A DNA stretch of 64,000 nt, from NCBI GenBank assembly GCA_030427885.1, contig JAUICM010000005.1:124001-188000 (forward strand). The letters are read 5' to 3'. The position numbers were made by a program, and so were the translations under genes. This DNA comes from Rhodothermia bacterium (GTDB lineage: Bacteria > Bacteroidota > Rhodothermia > Balneolales > Balneolaceae). Every line of letters starts with the position of its first letter. The first letter of the stretch is position 1. The notes under the pieces are model-generated. The model was not told the DNA's origin and searched no databases. It saw nothing but the letters and a program-made list of their open reading frames with translations. Below are positions 39,668-48,465 of the stretch, piece by piece.

Positions 39668-40294
39668 ATGAAAGAAAATTCACCAAAATATATTGTATCG
39701 GTCTTGATTCTGTTAACTCTGTTGAGCTGTAAAAGCGAGGATGTAGTGGCAGATCTCGATTATCCTCTTATCGTAGAACTGAGTGGAATAGTAAATAAGA
39801 ATATTGGAAATGAGAATACTCAGTTCAATGCTTACCTTAGCTCACGCACAAATATCAACGGTGATATCACGGACCAGTTCTTTGGGTTGAACTTTAATGC
39901 AGAAACGAGATACGAAACTGAGAATAAAGATATCGTAATGAATCGTTTGCTTATGAGTATTGAGTCCTTATCGGGATTTCCAGCACCCGGAAACTATACG
40001 ATCTCGGACCATCGTTCAGACTCCACCTTTATTGCAAGCATCAGATATAATGAACAGCGAAGGGGTGACTCTCAAAGTAATGTTTTTACATTAGCCTACT
40101 TTCTGGAGTCGACAACTGGTTCACTCAAGGTCTATAAGACAGATAATGGGACTTTCAGGGGGGAGTTTGAGATCGTTGCAGACCTTACGGGGGGCAGCAG
40201 TTCAACCTATACAGCCGATGAGCCTCCGGTTCGGGAAGAATATTCATACCAGGCTTCCGCACTTACCCTGATCGGTGAATTCCAGATCGACTGA
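39668..40294 (+). CDS. Lipoprotein of unknown function
   Basis: I start it at ATG 39668 (MKENSPKY) because this gives a proper lipoprotein signal: a hydrophobic stretch (YIVSVLILLTLLSC) with the lipobox Cys at about residue 22. A longer frame from 39608 would put a non-signal-like tail in front. The mature protein of about 187 residues is beta-rich and polar, with an apparent domain around GNYTISDHRSDSTFIASIRYNEQ. It follows the porin by 83 bases on the same strand. No family recognised. Confidence 0.7.
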   Translation: MKENSPKYIVSVLILLTLLSCKSEDVVADLDYPLIVELSGIVNKNIGNENTQFNAYLSSRTNINGDITDQFFGLNFNAETRYETENKDIVMNRLLMSIESLSGFPAPGNYTISDHRSDSTFIASIRYNEQRRGDSQSNVFTLAYFLESTTGSLKVYKTDNGTFRGEFEIVADLTGGSSSTYTADEPPVREEYSYQASALTLIGEFQID

Positions 40295-40372
40295 CCGCTA
40301 CATATTTTTATAATTCTGTATCAAAGTTTCCAGTACTTTTGCTGCATACTAATCACCATAAATGGATACATA

Positions 40373-42013
40373 ATGAAAAGAGTATCAATACTTATCATCT
40401 TAGCGCTGGGGTTGGCTGAGGCTGCCTCGGCACAATTCGGGAGAGAACCAGAGTTCACCAGACAGGATACATTAAGAGGAAGTATCACACCAGAGAGAGC
40501 ATGGTGGGATTTAAGCTATTACCACCTTGATGTAGGAGTTAATTTTGAAGACAGCACGATCTCGGGCAGCAATCTTATTCAATACAAGGTGCTTGATGAA
40601 TATTATACGATGCAGATCGACCTGCAGGAGCCTATGAAGATTGATAAAGTAGTTCAGGGCGAGAATGAACTGGATTTTTCACGTGAAGGAAATGTGTACT
40701 GGATAACGTTGGAAGAAAAGCAAACTCCGGGCACAGTTCAGGAGCTCACTGTATTCTACAGCGGTAAACCCCGAAAAGCAGTCAGAGCTCCATGGGATGG
40801 TGGTATCAGCTGGGCAAGGGATGCAAATGGAAATCCTTTTGTGGCAAACTCGAACCAGGGATTAGGAGCGAGTGTCTGGTGGCCTAATAAAGATCACATG
40901 TACGATGAAGTGGATAGCATGCTGATCAGTGTTACGGCGCCAGAAGATCTTATGGATGTCTCGAACGGTCGTTTGCGAAAAGTGGATGAAAACGGAAATG
41001 GCACAAAAACCTGGCACTGGTATGTCGATAATCCTATAAACAACTATGGAGTGAATATTAATATTGGTGACTATGCACATTTTGGTGAAGTGTATGATGG
41101 AGAGAAGGGTAAGCTGGATATGGATTATTATGTACTATCATATAATCTGGAGAAAGCAAAAGAACACTTCAAGGATGCTGTTAGGACCATGGAAGCATTC
41201 GAATATTGGTTTGGTCCATATCCGTTTTATGAAGACGGGTACAAACTGGTTGAAGCACCCTATCTGGGTATGGAGCACCAGAGCTCTGTTACTTATGGAA
41301 ACCAATACATGAAAGGGTACCTGGGTCGTGATCTTAGTGGTACTGGCTGGGGATTAGAGTTTGATTATATCATTATTCATGAAAGTGGTCACGAGTGGTT
41401 CGCCAATAACGTAACCTACAAGGATATTGCGGATATGTGGATCCACGAAAGCTTCACTTTTTACTCAGAAAGCCTCTTTCTGGAATATCATTATGGTACT
41501 GAAGCCGGATATGAATATATCAGGGGAACCAGAACCGGTATTGGAAACTACAGTCCGATCATCGGTAAATACGATGTGAATTATGAGGGAGCTGATCTTT
41601 ATAACAAGGGGGGGAATATGCTTCATACTTTGCGTCAGGTCGTAAATAACGATTCGCTTTGGAGAGCAACACTTCGTGGCATTCAAAAAGACTTCTACCA
41701 TGAAACGGTTACAACTCAGGAGATAGAAGATTATATGGCCGAAAAAACAGGTCTCGATCTGGAAGGATTCTTTGATCAGTATCTCAGGGATAACAGAGTC
41801 CCAAATCTGGAATACGGTTTCAGAAATGGTTCACTGGTGTATCGCTGGACTAACTGTGTCAGAGGGTTTGATATGCCTGTTAAGGTATTTGTAGAGGGCG
41901 TTGAAGTATGGCTGAAACCAACAACCCGATTTCAAACCACAGAAGTGGACGGAACCAGCCTGAAAGTAGATCCGGATTTCTATGTTGCAAGCCAGTTTCT
42001 TTTCGATAAATAG
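40373..42013 (+). CDS. Secreted M1-family zinc aminopeptidase-like protein
   Basis: A 546-residue protein with a signal peptide (VSILIILALGLAEAASAQ). The zinc motif HESGHEWFANNV (HExxH, about residues 335-346) and the third ligand Glu in DMWIHESFTFYSE, 19 residues on, are intact. The usual GAMEN exopeptidase motif is replaced by GMEHQSSVTYG, as in secreted M1 branches of Bacteroidota. N-terminal beta domain: ERAWWDLSYYHLDVGVNF. It probably cleaves peptides in the periplasm or outside. A TACTTTTG word at 40334 resembles the Bacteroidota -7 promoter box and lies 32 bases before the ATG. Confidence 0.9.
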   Translation: MKRVSILIILALGLAEAASAQFGREPEFTRQDTLRGSITPERAWWDLSYYHLDVGVNFEDSTISGSNLIQYKVLDEYYTMQIDLQEPMKIDKVVQGENELDFSREGNVYWITLEEKQTPGTVQELTVFYSGKPRKAVRAPWDGGISWARDANGNPFVANSNQGLGASVWWPNKDHMYDEVDSMLISVTAPEDLMDVSNGRLRKVDENGNGTKTWHWYVDNPINNYGVNINIGDYAHFGEVYDGEKGKLDMDYYVLSYNLEKAKEHFKDAVRTMEAFEYWFGPYPFYEDGYKLVEAPYLGMEHQSSVTYGNQYMKGYLGRDLSGTGWGLEFDYIIIHESGHEWFANNVTYKDIADMWIHESFTFYSESLFLEYHYGTEAGYEYIRGTRTGIGNYSPIIGKYDVNYEGADLYNKGGNMLHTLRQVVNNDSLWRATLRGIQKDFYHETVTTQEIEDYMAEKTGLDLEGFFDQYLRDNRVPNLEYGFRNGSLVYRWTNCVRGFDMPVKVFVEGVEVWLKPTTRFQTTEVDGTSLKVDPDFYVASQFLFDK

Positions 42014-42030
42014 TACAGGAACTTAATAGT

Positions 42031-42064
42031 AAAAAGATCACCGAATACCGGTGATCTTTTTTTA
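42031..42064. terminator. Bidirectional terminator between M1 peptidase and lactonase genes
   Basis: AAAAGATCACCG (42032-42043) and CGGTGATCTTTT (42049-42060) form a perfect 12-base stem with a five-base loop, flanked by A-run and T-run. It serves both convergent genes. Confidence 0.93.
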
Positions 42065-42069
42065 TATCA

Positions 42070-43248
42070 TCAATAAAATGCGATGCAAACCGGGGTCATT
42101 ACTCCGGTAAGGTTGTCTTTCAGGGTTATTGCTCCAGTACTGGAATTCAACTCAAAAACTGCAATGTTATCCGAATTCTGATTCGCCACATACATCAGTG
42201 CTCCATCAGGGTGGATCGCAAAGTTTCGTGGGATCTCACCTCCGGATGAAGTGGTGCCGATATAGGAAAGCTCACCGCTTGTTGCATCAACAGAATATCT
42301 GACTATACTGTTATGTCCTCGATTTGAACCATACAAGAATTTACCATTTGGGTGTACGTGTATATCGGCTGTTGAATTGCTTTGAGATGTATTGGGGGGG
42401 AGGGTACTCAGGTTCTGGATTGGTACAAGAGTTCCATCACTGGCATCATACTGAAAAACGGAGATCGTACTTTTAAGCTCGTTTATAACATAAGCGATCG
42501 GCAGATCAGGATGGAATTCCATATGTCTTGGGCCTGAACCGGCAGGTAATTGAGCAAACTGCTGATGTGTTTTAGTAAGGGTTCCTGTTTGATGGTTGAT
42601 CTCATAACTCCAGATCTTATCACTTCCAAGGTCGGGAAGGAAAAGGTATTTATTATCCGGACTGACTTTAGCCATATGAACATGAGAAGCATTTTGATTT
42701 GGATGTGGTCCTGATCCAACATGATCGAGCTGTTGCTTAGCCTGCAGACTTCCATCTTCATTTCTTTTATATACCATAACCACACCTCCCTGGTAATTAG
42801 CTGCAAATACGAGCTTACCGGTCGCATCAACGCTTACATGAGCCGGAGAATTTGCGTTAGTAGGGTACCTGTCGATGTAGCTAAGTGTGAGGTCTTCATT
42901 TATGGTGTAGGCATATACATAGCCATATTGACCACGGTTTCCACCTAACTCACTTACCGCATACAGATTTTTCTTATCGGGAGAAACGGCTACAAAAGAG
43001 GGGTTTATAAGCTCAGCAACTGTAGTATCGAGCGATAGCAAGCCAGTATCTTCACCAACGGATGCACGATAGATGCCATCCGCCTTACCATTTACCCACC
43101 CTTCATTTTCAGTATAGGTACCAATGAATACAGCGACCGGCTGCTCGTCCGGGTTATTGTTTCCATTGGGATCATTTTCTGAGGGAGCTACACAGTTAAG
43201 ACAGGCGATCACAGAAAACGCGATCACGAATAAAGAAATATATTTCAT
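42070..43248 (-). CDS. Lactonase family seven-bladed beta-propeller lipoprotein
   Basis: A 392-residue protein of the 6-phosphogluconolactonase-like (YbhE/Pgl) family. Repeated blades contain signature pieces: FIGTYTENEGWVNGKADGIYR, PSFVAVSPDKKNLYAVSEL, PAHVSVDATGKLVFAANYQGG, DPHPNQ-like GPHPNQNASHVHMAKVSPDN, GPRHMEFHPDLPIAYVINEL and IPRNFAIHPDGALMYVANQNS. A lipoprotein-like signal precedes it (LFVIAFSVIACLNC), so it is exported, unlike the cytoplasmic Pgl. A role in sugar-lactone hydrolysis outside the cytoplasm is likely but the substrate is unknown. Confidence 0.9.
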   Translation of the reverse strand: MKYISLFVIAFSVIACLNCVAPSENDPNGNNNPDEQPVAVFIGTYTENEGWVNGKADGIYRASVGEDTGLLSLDTTVAELINPSFVAVSPDKKNLYAVSELGGNRGQYGYVYAYTINEDLTLSYIDRYPTNANSPAHVSVDATGKLVFAANYQGGVVMVYKRNEDGSLQAKQQLDHVGSGPHPNQNASHVHMAKVSPDNKYLFLPDLGSDKIWSYEINHQTGTLTKTHQQFAQLPAGSGPRHMEFHPDLPIAYVINELKSTISVFQYDASDGTLVPIQNLSTLPPNTSQSNSTADIHVHPNGKFLYGSNRGHNSIVRYSVDATSGELSYIGTTSSGGEIPRNFAIHPDGALMYVANQNSDNIAVFELNSSTGAITLKDNLTGVMTPVCIAFY

Positions 43249-43307
43249 TGGGTGGTTAGTGAGTGAGAATTAAACGGGAAGATAGGGTCTTCCCGTTAAA
43301 AATCACT

Positions 43308-44291
43308 TCATTCTGCCCGGAACTTCTCAATTTTATGGTCAACCGGATCCAAAGACTGCAGATAAGCGAAAATGGCGCCCAGCTCTTCCTCTCCCATACC
43401 AGTGTAAAATCGCCATGGCATTGCGGTATTTGCATTTCCCGGGGCAATAACAGTTTTGTTGATTGCCAGAGAGGTATCCTGAAACTGTTTAAAGCGTGCA
43501 ATGAATACATCTTCAGTCCACTTTCCGAGGCCATTTTCAGGGTGGGGAGTTAGGTTAGCAGAAGTCGCTATTCCACCCGTGGGAAGTGGGAATTCCTCTC
43601 CACCTGCGAAAGCCATTCCTGGAATAGGAGTACCCTGATCCATTGGGGTATGGCAATCGCCACAGCTTGCCACAGTAGTAAGATATTTGCCATAAGCTAT
43701 CTTATCAGCGGCATCCGGTTTTTTTGTGAATACCGGGTCGGAAGGAATCGTTTTCATAATAAGGTTCATCGGGAAAGATGCATTTGAAGCAGGCACATCG
43801 TTCTCAATAGATTCGAGAGTGCGCAGATAGGCTATGATGTCATAGATATCTTCTTTATCAGCCTGAGCATAATTAGGATATGGCATGATCGGAAATAGAG
43901 CATGTCCATCCTTGTTTACCCCAGAGGTGATAGCCCGAAATAGTTCGCCATCGGTCCAGTCACCGAGGTGGTAAGGAGTAAGATTCTTGGCGTAGAAGTT
44001 ACCCGGCAATCCTTCTTCTGTCCCGAACAAATATCCGCCTTTACCAATTTTTGTGGAATCGATATAAGGAGCGAATTTATCATATATGTGATCACTGTGG
44101 CAATAACTACATGCAAAAACACTATTTGCCAGATATTTACCATGAGCCACTCGTTCAGGAGTTACCTCAATAGTGAGATCCGGAGCGTCACTAACTTTTG
44201 GGAACGCAGTATTCAGGTATAAAAGTGCACCACCGATAAGCACTAATACCAGAACCAATAATCCCCCGATTATTTTCAGAAATGTTTTCAT
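43308..44291 (-). CDS. Dihaem cytochrome c, membrane anchored
   Basis: A 327-residue protein with an N-terminal helix (IIGGLLVLVLVLIGGALLYL) and two cytochrome c domains: CSYCHSDH (about residue 60) and CGDCHTPM (about residue 208). Axial Met candidates are in FPIMPYPNYAQ and ANTAMPWRFYTGM. The layout resembles dihaem subunits of sugar or alcohol dehydrogenases and c4-like electron carriers. It follows the lactonase gene's upstream region on the same strand, so electron flow linked to sugar oxidation is conceivable. No dehydrogenase partner is adjacent in this window. Confidence 0.85.
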   Translation of the reverse strand: MKTFLKIIGGLLVLVLVLIGGALLYLNTAFPKVSDAPDLTIEVTPERVAHGKYLANSVFACSYCHSDHIYDKFAPYIDSTKIGKGGYLFGTEEGLPGNFYAKNLTPYHLGDWTDGELFRAITSGVNKDGHALFPIMPYPNYAQADKEDIYDIIAYLRTLESIENDVPASNASFPMNLIMKTIPSDPVFTKKPDAADKIAYGKYLTTVASCGDCHTPMDQGTPIPGMAFAGGEEFPLPTGGIATSANLTPHPENGLGKWTEDVFIARFKQFQDTSLAINKTVIAPGNANTAMPWRFYTGMGEEELGAIFAYLQSLDPVDHKIEKFRAE

Positions 44292-44462
44292 AATACCTCT
44301 TTTTATGTTTTATCAGGGCTTCATTTTGTAACCCATGAGCCCGGGCGCCGCAAATTTGAATAATTGGCAAGACAAAATCTAGAGGTATTAATCTTCAGGA
44401 TAAACTATTTTTTATAGGGTGATATAGTTAAGTCTATTTATTGTTAGTGGCACATTAAAGGA

Positions 44463-45212
44463 TTAATTAGAATACCAATCCTTCAGTTTTACTTCGGTGC
44501 TCACATCCCCTGCCTCAACCAGTTTTTTAAATTCTTCGATATTTTGACCCCGGTAGTGGTAAGGATAAACAATGGCAGGCCCGAACTCGATGACTGCATC
44601 AGCAGCCTGTTCCGGGGTCATAGTGTAGGGTAAGTTCATACATACAAAAGCTATATCAATTCCTTCCAGAGCTCTCATTTCGGGTATGTCTTCTGTATCA
44701 CCGGAAATGTAAATGGTTTTACCAGCGAGGGAGATCACGTATCCATTTCCCCGCCCTTTAGTATGAAACGACTCTTCATCTTCAGGAAGGTTATACATAG
44801 GAACTGCTCGAACCATTAGATCTTCAACCAATGATTCATCATCGTTATCCATGATTATGAGTTGATCGTGGTATTTCTGATCCATTTGTTCTGCAACAGC
44901 CTGGGGAACGATAAAAGTGGTGTTTTCGGTATCAAGGCCATTGAGGGTTTCAGGATTTAAATGGTCACCATGAATATCAGTGATGAAGATAAGATCCGGG
45001 GCATCGAAATCAGCAAAAAGTCCTGCTCCGCCGAATGGATCTACATAAATAGTGAGGTCATTGAGAGTGAATGCAATGGTACCGTGGTTCAATGGGTATA
45101 CAGTCAGTTCTCCTTTATCAGTGTCATAGGTGTCAGGATCTGAAGAGAGCTGAGCTGTTGCGGTGTTTAAGAATGAGGCACCCAGAATAAGTATTAACGC
45201 CAGTTTTTTCAT
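44463..45212 (-). CDS. Periplasmic MBL-fold (UlaG-like) hydrolase
   Basis: I choose ATG 45212 (MKKLALILILGASFLNTATAQ), which gives a clean signal peptide; the longer frame from 45254 adds 14 residues in front. The mature protein of about 229 residues has HGTIAFTLNDLTIYVDPFGG, the metal motif DIHGDHLNPE (HxDH, lacking the first His of HxHxDH, as in UlaG-like proteins), ISGDTEDIPEMR and a late histidine in YPYHYRGQN. The substrate is unknown. It is the last host-like gene before the prophage. Confidence 0.85.
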   Translation of the reverse strand: MKKLALILILGASFLNTATAQLSSDPDTYDTDKGELTVYPLNHGTIAFTLNDLTIYVDPFGGAGLFADFDAPDLIFITDIHGDHLNPETLNGLDTENTTFIVPQAVAEQMDQKYHDQLIIMDNDDESLVEDLMVRAVPMYNLPEDEESFHTKGRGNGYVISLAGKTIYISGDTEDIPEMRALEGIDIAFVCMNLPYTMTPEQAADAVIEFGPAIVYPYHYRGQNIEEFKKLVEAGDVSTEVKLKDWYSN

Positions 45213-45254
45213 GTTATGTATGGTTAGTTTTAAGCTATTGTTGAGTATTGACAA

Positions 45255-45434
45255 AGGACAACTAAATAATTTCGTTAAAAATTCATTTATATCAAGATTG
45301 CTTCGGTTAAAATCCTGAATAGTATTTCAGAACTTGTATCTTGGATGACTTTCATCAATGTACCAAACCGCGAAATTTGATTATTAAAACTACAACAAAT
45401 AGATAAGTAAATTATTTTTCAGTTGACAGTAGTT
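45255..45434. other. Host-prophage junction candidate
   Basis: 180 AT-rich bases between the UlaG-like gene and the last phage fibre gene. No gene, tRNA or clear terminator is seen. It probably contains the promoter of the hydrolase gene and the left attachment core, but the core cannot be named without the other end. Confidence 0.4.
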
Positions 45435-46628
45435 CTACCGGCCAGCTCTTGAATATACCTTCATCAGGTCTGAATCTAAAGAAACCCCAAAGAAAGCAAG
45501 CTCAGTAAGAGCTGCGTTGAGATAATCAGTTCCATTCCCGCCCGGAATTACACTTGTAAAATCTGTTGCTATAGTAGCCGTGAGATCCTCTGATATGTCA
45601 CTTCCATTCACGGAGAGCGTTACCTGATTATTTTTGTAGGATACCAAAGCAATGATTTCACTTGAAGCATCCTCGATCTCAATATCTGCCTGAGTCACTC
45701 CACCGGTTACAACCAGGCAGTGTACTACATCATCCGTATCTCTATTGATTTCTATGTAGCTTGTGCCGGCATCGTTTTTCATCCTAAAGAACACTGGTGA
45801 TAGTCCACTGATTAAGTTCTTTGCATGGACCAAGATCGATCCCTTTCCTCCGGCCACATCAAGCTTTGAAAGGTCCGTGAGTAAATAATCATCCGGCTCG
45901 TTAGCAGCAGCAGCAGCAGTGGTCTTTTTATAAGGTGCTGGATATTTACCAGGATTAACACCCGATTTCGCAAATATAAGTGAGGATGACCCATTCCCAG
46001 TGTAAGATGAATTAGTGTTGTTCGATAAGCCCCAAAATACTCCGGTATTCGCAGTGGATGATGCCTGCTTTGCTTTATAGCAGCGATAGAAACCATTTCC
46101 CAAAGGAATCATTCCTGCATCGGTTTCCCCGGATAAAATCACACCGTTCTCTATATCAAAAAAGACGTTTCCTCCTCCACCCGGAGAACCTAATGTTAAT
46201 CTAAGATCTCTGATTGCAGTAGTATCACCAAGTGCGACGTCCGCCCAATAACAATACCAATTTCCAGAAGTGACTGCTGTATTCGCATTCTGAGCTGAAG
46301 GAGTTATTGCTCCGGCATCCTCAATGATCTCATCTGCCGGTTCTCCATCTGGCCCGGTTTCGGCATCTACTGAAACAGTGATATCATTTTTAGTCCAGGA
46401 ATTAAAATCTTCTGAAGGATAGATAAGATTATTCACGTCACCCCAAACGTCGATTCCTAGCAAAAGACCGTTCTCATCAAAAACATATGCTGGCTCATTT
46501 ATAGATATTTCAACAAGTAATCCAAGAGCTCCGAGATTATTCCGGATCTCGTTTCTAGTTAGTGATATTAATGTATCGAGTTGCTTTCTATTAAAAAGAA
46601 AAGCCAGAACGGGTTTAACAAAATTCAT
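45435..46628 (-). CDS. Phage tail/head-spike fibre protein with LamG-like C-terminus
   Basis: A 397-residue protein. Residues of about 60-240 follow the pattern of phage head-spike/fibre domains (NLIYPSEDFNSWTKNDITVSV, DGEPADEIIEDAG, WYCYWADVALG, RCYKAKQASS). Residues of about 255-390 look like a concanavalin-type LamG sandwich (GSILVHAKNL, FFRMKNDAGTSYIEINRD, ALVSYKNNQVTLSVNGSD). It would bind a surface glycan. It is the last gene of the late operon, four bases after the esterase-domain protein. Fibre identity is inferred from domain style and position. Confidence 0.75.
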   Translation of the reverse strand: MNFVKPVLAFLFNRKQLDTLISLTRNEIRNNLGALGLLVEISINEPAYVFDENGLLLGIDVWGDVNNLIYPSEDFNSWTKNDITVSVDAETGPDGEPADEIIEDAGAITPSAQNANTAVTSGNWYCYWADVALGDTTAIRDLRLTLGSPGGGGNVFFDIENGVILSGETDAGMIPLGNGFYRCYKAKQASSTANTGVFWGLSNNTNSSYTGNGSSSLIFAKSGVNPGKYPAPYKKTTAAAAANEPDDYLLTDLSKLDVAGGKGSILVHAKNLISGLSPVFFRMKNDAGTSYIEINRDTDDVVHCLVVTGGVTQADIEIEDASSEIIALVSYKNNQVTLSVNGSDISEDLTATIATDFTSVIPGGNGTDYLNAALTELAFFGVSLDSDLMKVYSRAGR

Positions 46629-46632
46629 AGTA

Positions 46633-48465
46633 TTACTTGTTAATTAGATAGTTTAAAATGATATCGGCTGTGTCCTCACCAACTAATTGGTACCCTCTAT
46701 AATCCCAATGGACCACATCACCACCGCCGATCATATAACCCAAATCATCTAGTGTTTTGGGGAGTTGAGATCCTAAAATCACAGTACCGCCCACATACTC
46801 GTCTGCAAGTTCAGCGCATATCTCTCTGGCTTTAGTCCAGGCACCAGTCTCACCACCGATCAGGCTTCCAAGTTCATTAAAGACAAATACGGTATCCGGA
46901 TACTGAGCAAAAATCCAGTCCAGGAAATCCTCAGCTGCCGCTTTTGCTGTTGCTTTAGCGGCGGTTTGATCCCCTTCACCAGAGATCCAGCTGGCTTCTT
47001 GTTCAAGTCCCTGGAATAGAATGAAATCGGGACCTTTACCAGCTGCTGCTTCATAGGATTGTAGATCTGCCAAAAATGGAGCGCGTAAGTTCCCTGTAGC
47101 ACTCCAATTGTTACCTGCGGAAGATCCTGAAACCTCCATCAATCCAGCACCGCCTACAGCTCCGCACACTTCTGTAACCTTGCTTACATGTGGATTTTCC
47201 AGTAGTCTCGAAGCCAGATAATTCATCATGGAACCATCGCCGTCATCAGCAGGTGGTCGATCGGTAACAAGCTGCTCTTCACTGTCGCCGTCCCAATAAT
47301 ACCCACCGACAACTGGGAATGGATAGTCCGGGTTGCCTGTGTCGCCATCCTGTCCAACCATGTTAGATTGACCACAAGTTCCGATAAAAATCTCTGATAT
47401 GAAGGTAGAATCGAGGTTGTACGCCAGAGAGCCGTTGGCCTTCTTAGATACCAATGCCCCGGAATCAGCATCGAGGAATAAATACCTAAATCCGGATGGT
47501 GGATTTGGCACTGCACTCGATGCGATCACCGGGATAGGTAGCGGCTCCCCGACGGTGATCTTAGATAAAGCCAATAAGAGCAGATCCGGATTGCTGGAAT
47601 ATTTAGCCGCCTCAATTGCGATCTGATTCGTCAGTATATCAAAATAGTTAGCCTTAATTTTAGCTTCATTCAGGAAAAGGTCCGCCATCATATCCTGAAG
47701 AGCCCGAAATGCTTTATATGACCATGTTGAAACACTTTTACCAGTCTGCAAATCCACCTCATCATCCGGATCTAGCTCGCTAACCCCTTCATTAGCCACC
47801 TTCACCCATACACTGTTTCCATCATCCCATGCCCATAAACCATGATTTGCGCCCTTTAGGGTATGTGTGCCGGTTCCGGCATCTGTGAGATCGATAGCTG
47901 ATCCGCCAGGAGTATTTGACAGCTTCAGGCTTCCACCTCCTGTATCTCTTGTATAATAAGTTCGACCAAGAACCAGTGGAGCAGGTAGCGTGTCTGTAGT
48001 TGATGGCACCACAGCATCACCATCACTAAAGATATCTCCGGCATCATCAATGGTATCTGTGCCCGGTGTTACATCGTCAGCCGGAAATACAAGTTCACGG
48101 GTATCGATAGTCCTGATCCGGCGCATCACCCCGTCATCCTCATCGGTGATCGTATCTAACGTGGTTTTGTTTGCCACTGCCAACACCGACTGAAAATACC
48201 CGGAAGTACTCAGGAACTGGTAAGTGATCAACGGATCACCATCATCAGCCCAGGCATTGGAGCTCTCGATCAATCGTTGCAGTAACCCATCGGAAGTAAA
48301 ATAAGCGCCGATACTTCCGTCCACTCCGGTGGTCGCTGGTGGTACATCAACGGTATGACTCCAAACATCTACATCGGCCACAGCCAGACTATGAGCAGTA
48401 GCATTTTTAAGAGCATTGATAACCGTTGATAAACTCTGATATTTTAGTACTTCTTCGCCAGCCAT
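46633..48465 (-). CDS. Phage tail fibre with SGNH/sialate-esterase-like domain
   Basis: A 610-residue protein. The N-terminal 350 residues are a beta-rich shaft with repeated ADGD/TDAG-like turns. From about residue 360 a hydrolase domain begins with FIGTCGQSNMVGQDGD, the GQSNM nucleophile block of sialate O-acetylesterase (SASA) domains. It continues with VCGAVGGAGLMEV and DFILFQGLEQEASW and ends with VVHWDYRGYQ, which could supply the catalytic Asp-x2-His equivalent. This would remove O-acetyl groups from the host glycan during adsorption. It overlaps the next gene's start by one base. Confidence 0.8.
   Translation of the reverse strand: MAGEEVLKYQSLSTVINALKNATAHSLAVADVDVWSHTVDVPPATTGVDGSIGAYFTSDGLLQRLIESSNAWADDGDPLITYQFLSTSGYFQSVLAVANKTTLDTITDEDDGVMRRIRTIDTRELVFPADDVTPGTDTIDDAGDIFSDGDAVVPSTTDTLPAPLVLGRTYYTRDTGGGSLKLSNTPGGSAIDLTDAGTGTHTLKGANHGLWAWDDGNSVWVKVANEGVSELDPDDEVDLQTGKSVSTWSYKAFRALQDMMADLFLNEAKIKANYFDILTNQIAIEAAKYSSNPDLLLLALSKITVGEPLPIPVIASSAVPNPPSGFRYLFLDADSGALVSKKANGSLAYNLDSTFISEIFIGTCGQSNMVGQDGDTGNPDYPFPVVGGYYWDGDSEEQLVTDRPPADDGDGSMMNYLASRLLENPHVSKVTEVCGAVGGAGLMEVSGSSAGNNWSATGNLRAPFLADLQSYEAAAGKGPDFILFQGLEQEASWISGEGDQTAAKATAKAAAEDFLDWIFAQYPDTVFVFNELGSLIGGETGAWTKAREICAELADEYVGGTVILGSQLPKTLDDLGYMIGGGDVVHWDYRGYQLVGEDTADIILNYLINK

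Noticed and set aside
44369-44378. AAGACAAAAT half-site upstream of the dihaem cytochrome gene
   Set aside because: It matches the left half of the Rrf2-type site, but no inverted right arm follows, so chance occurrence in AT-rich DNA is likely.
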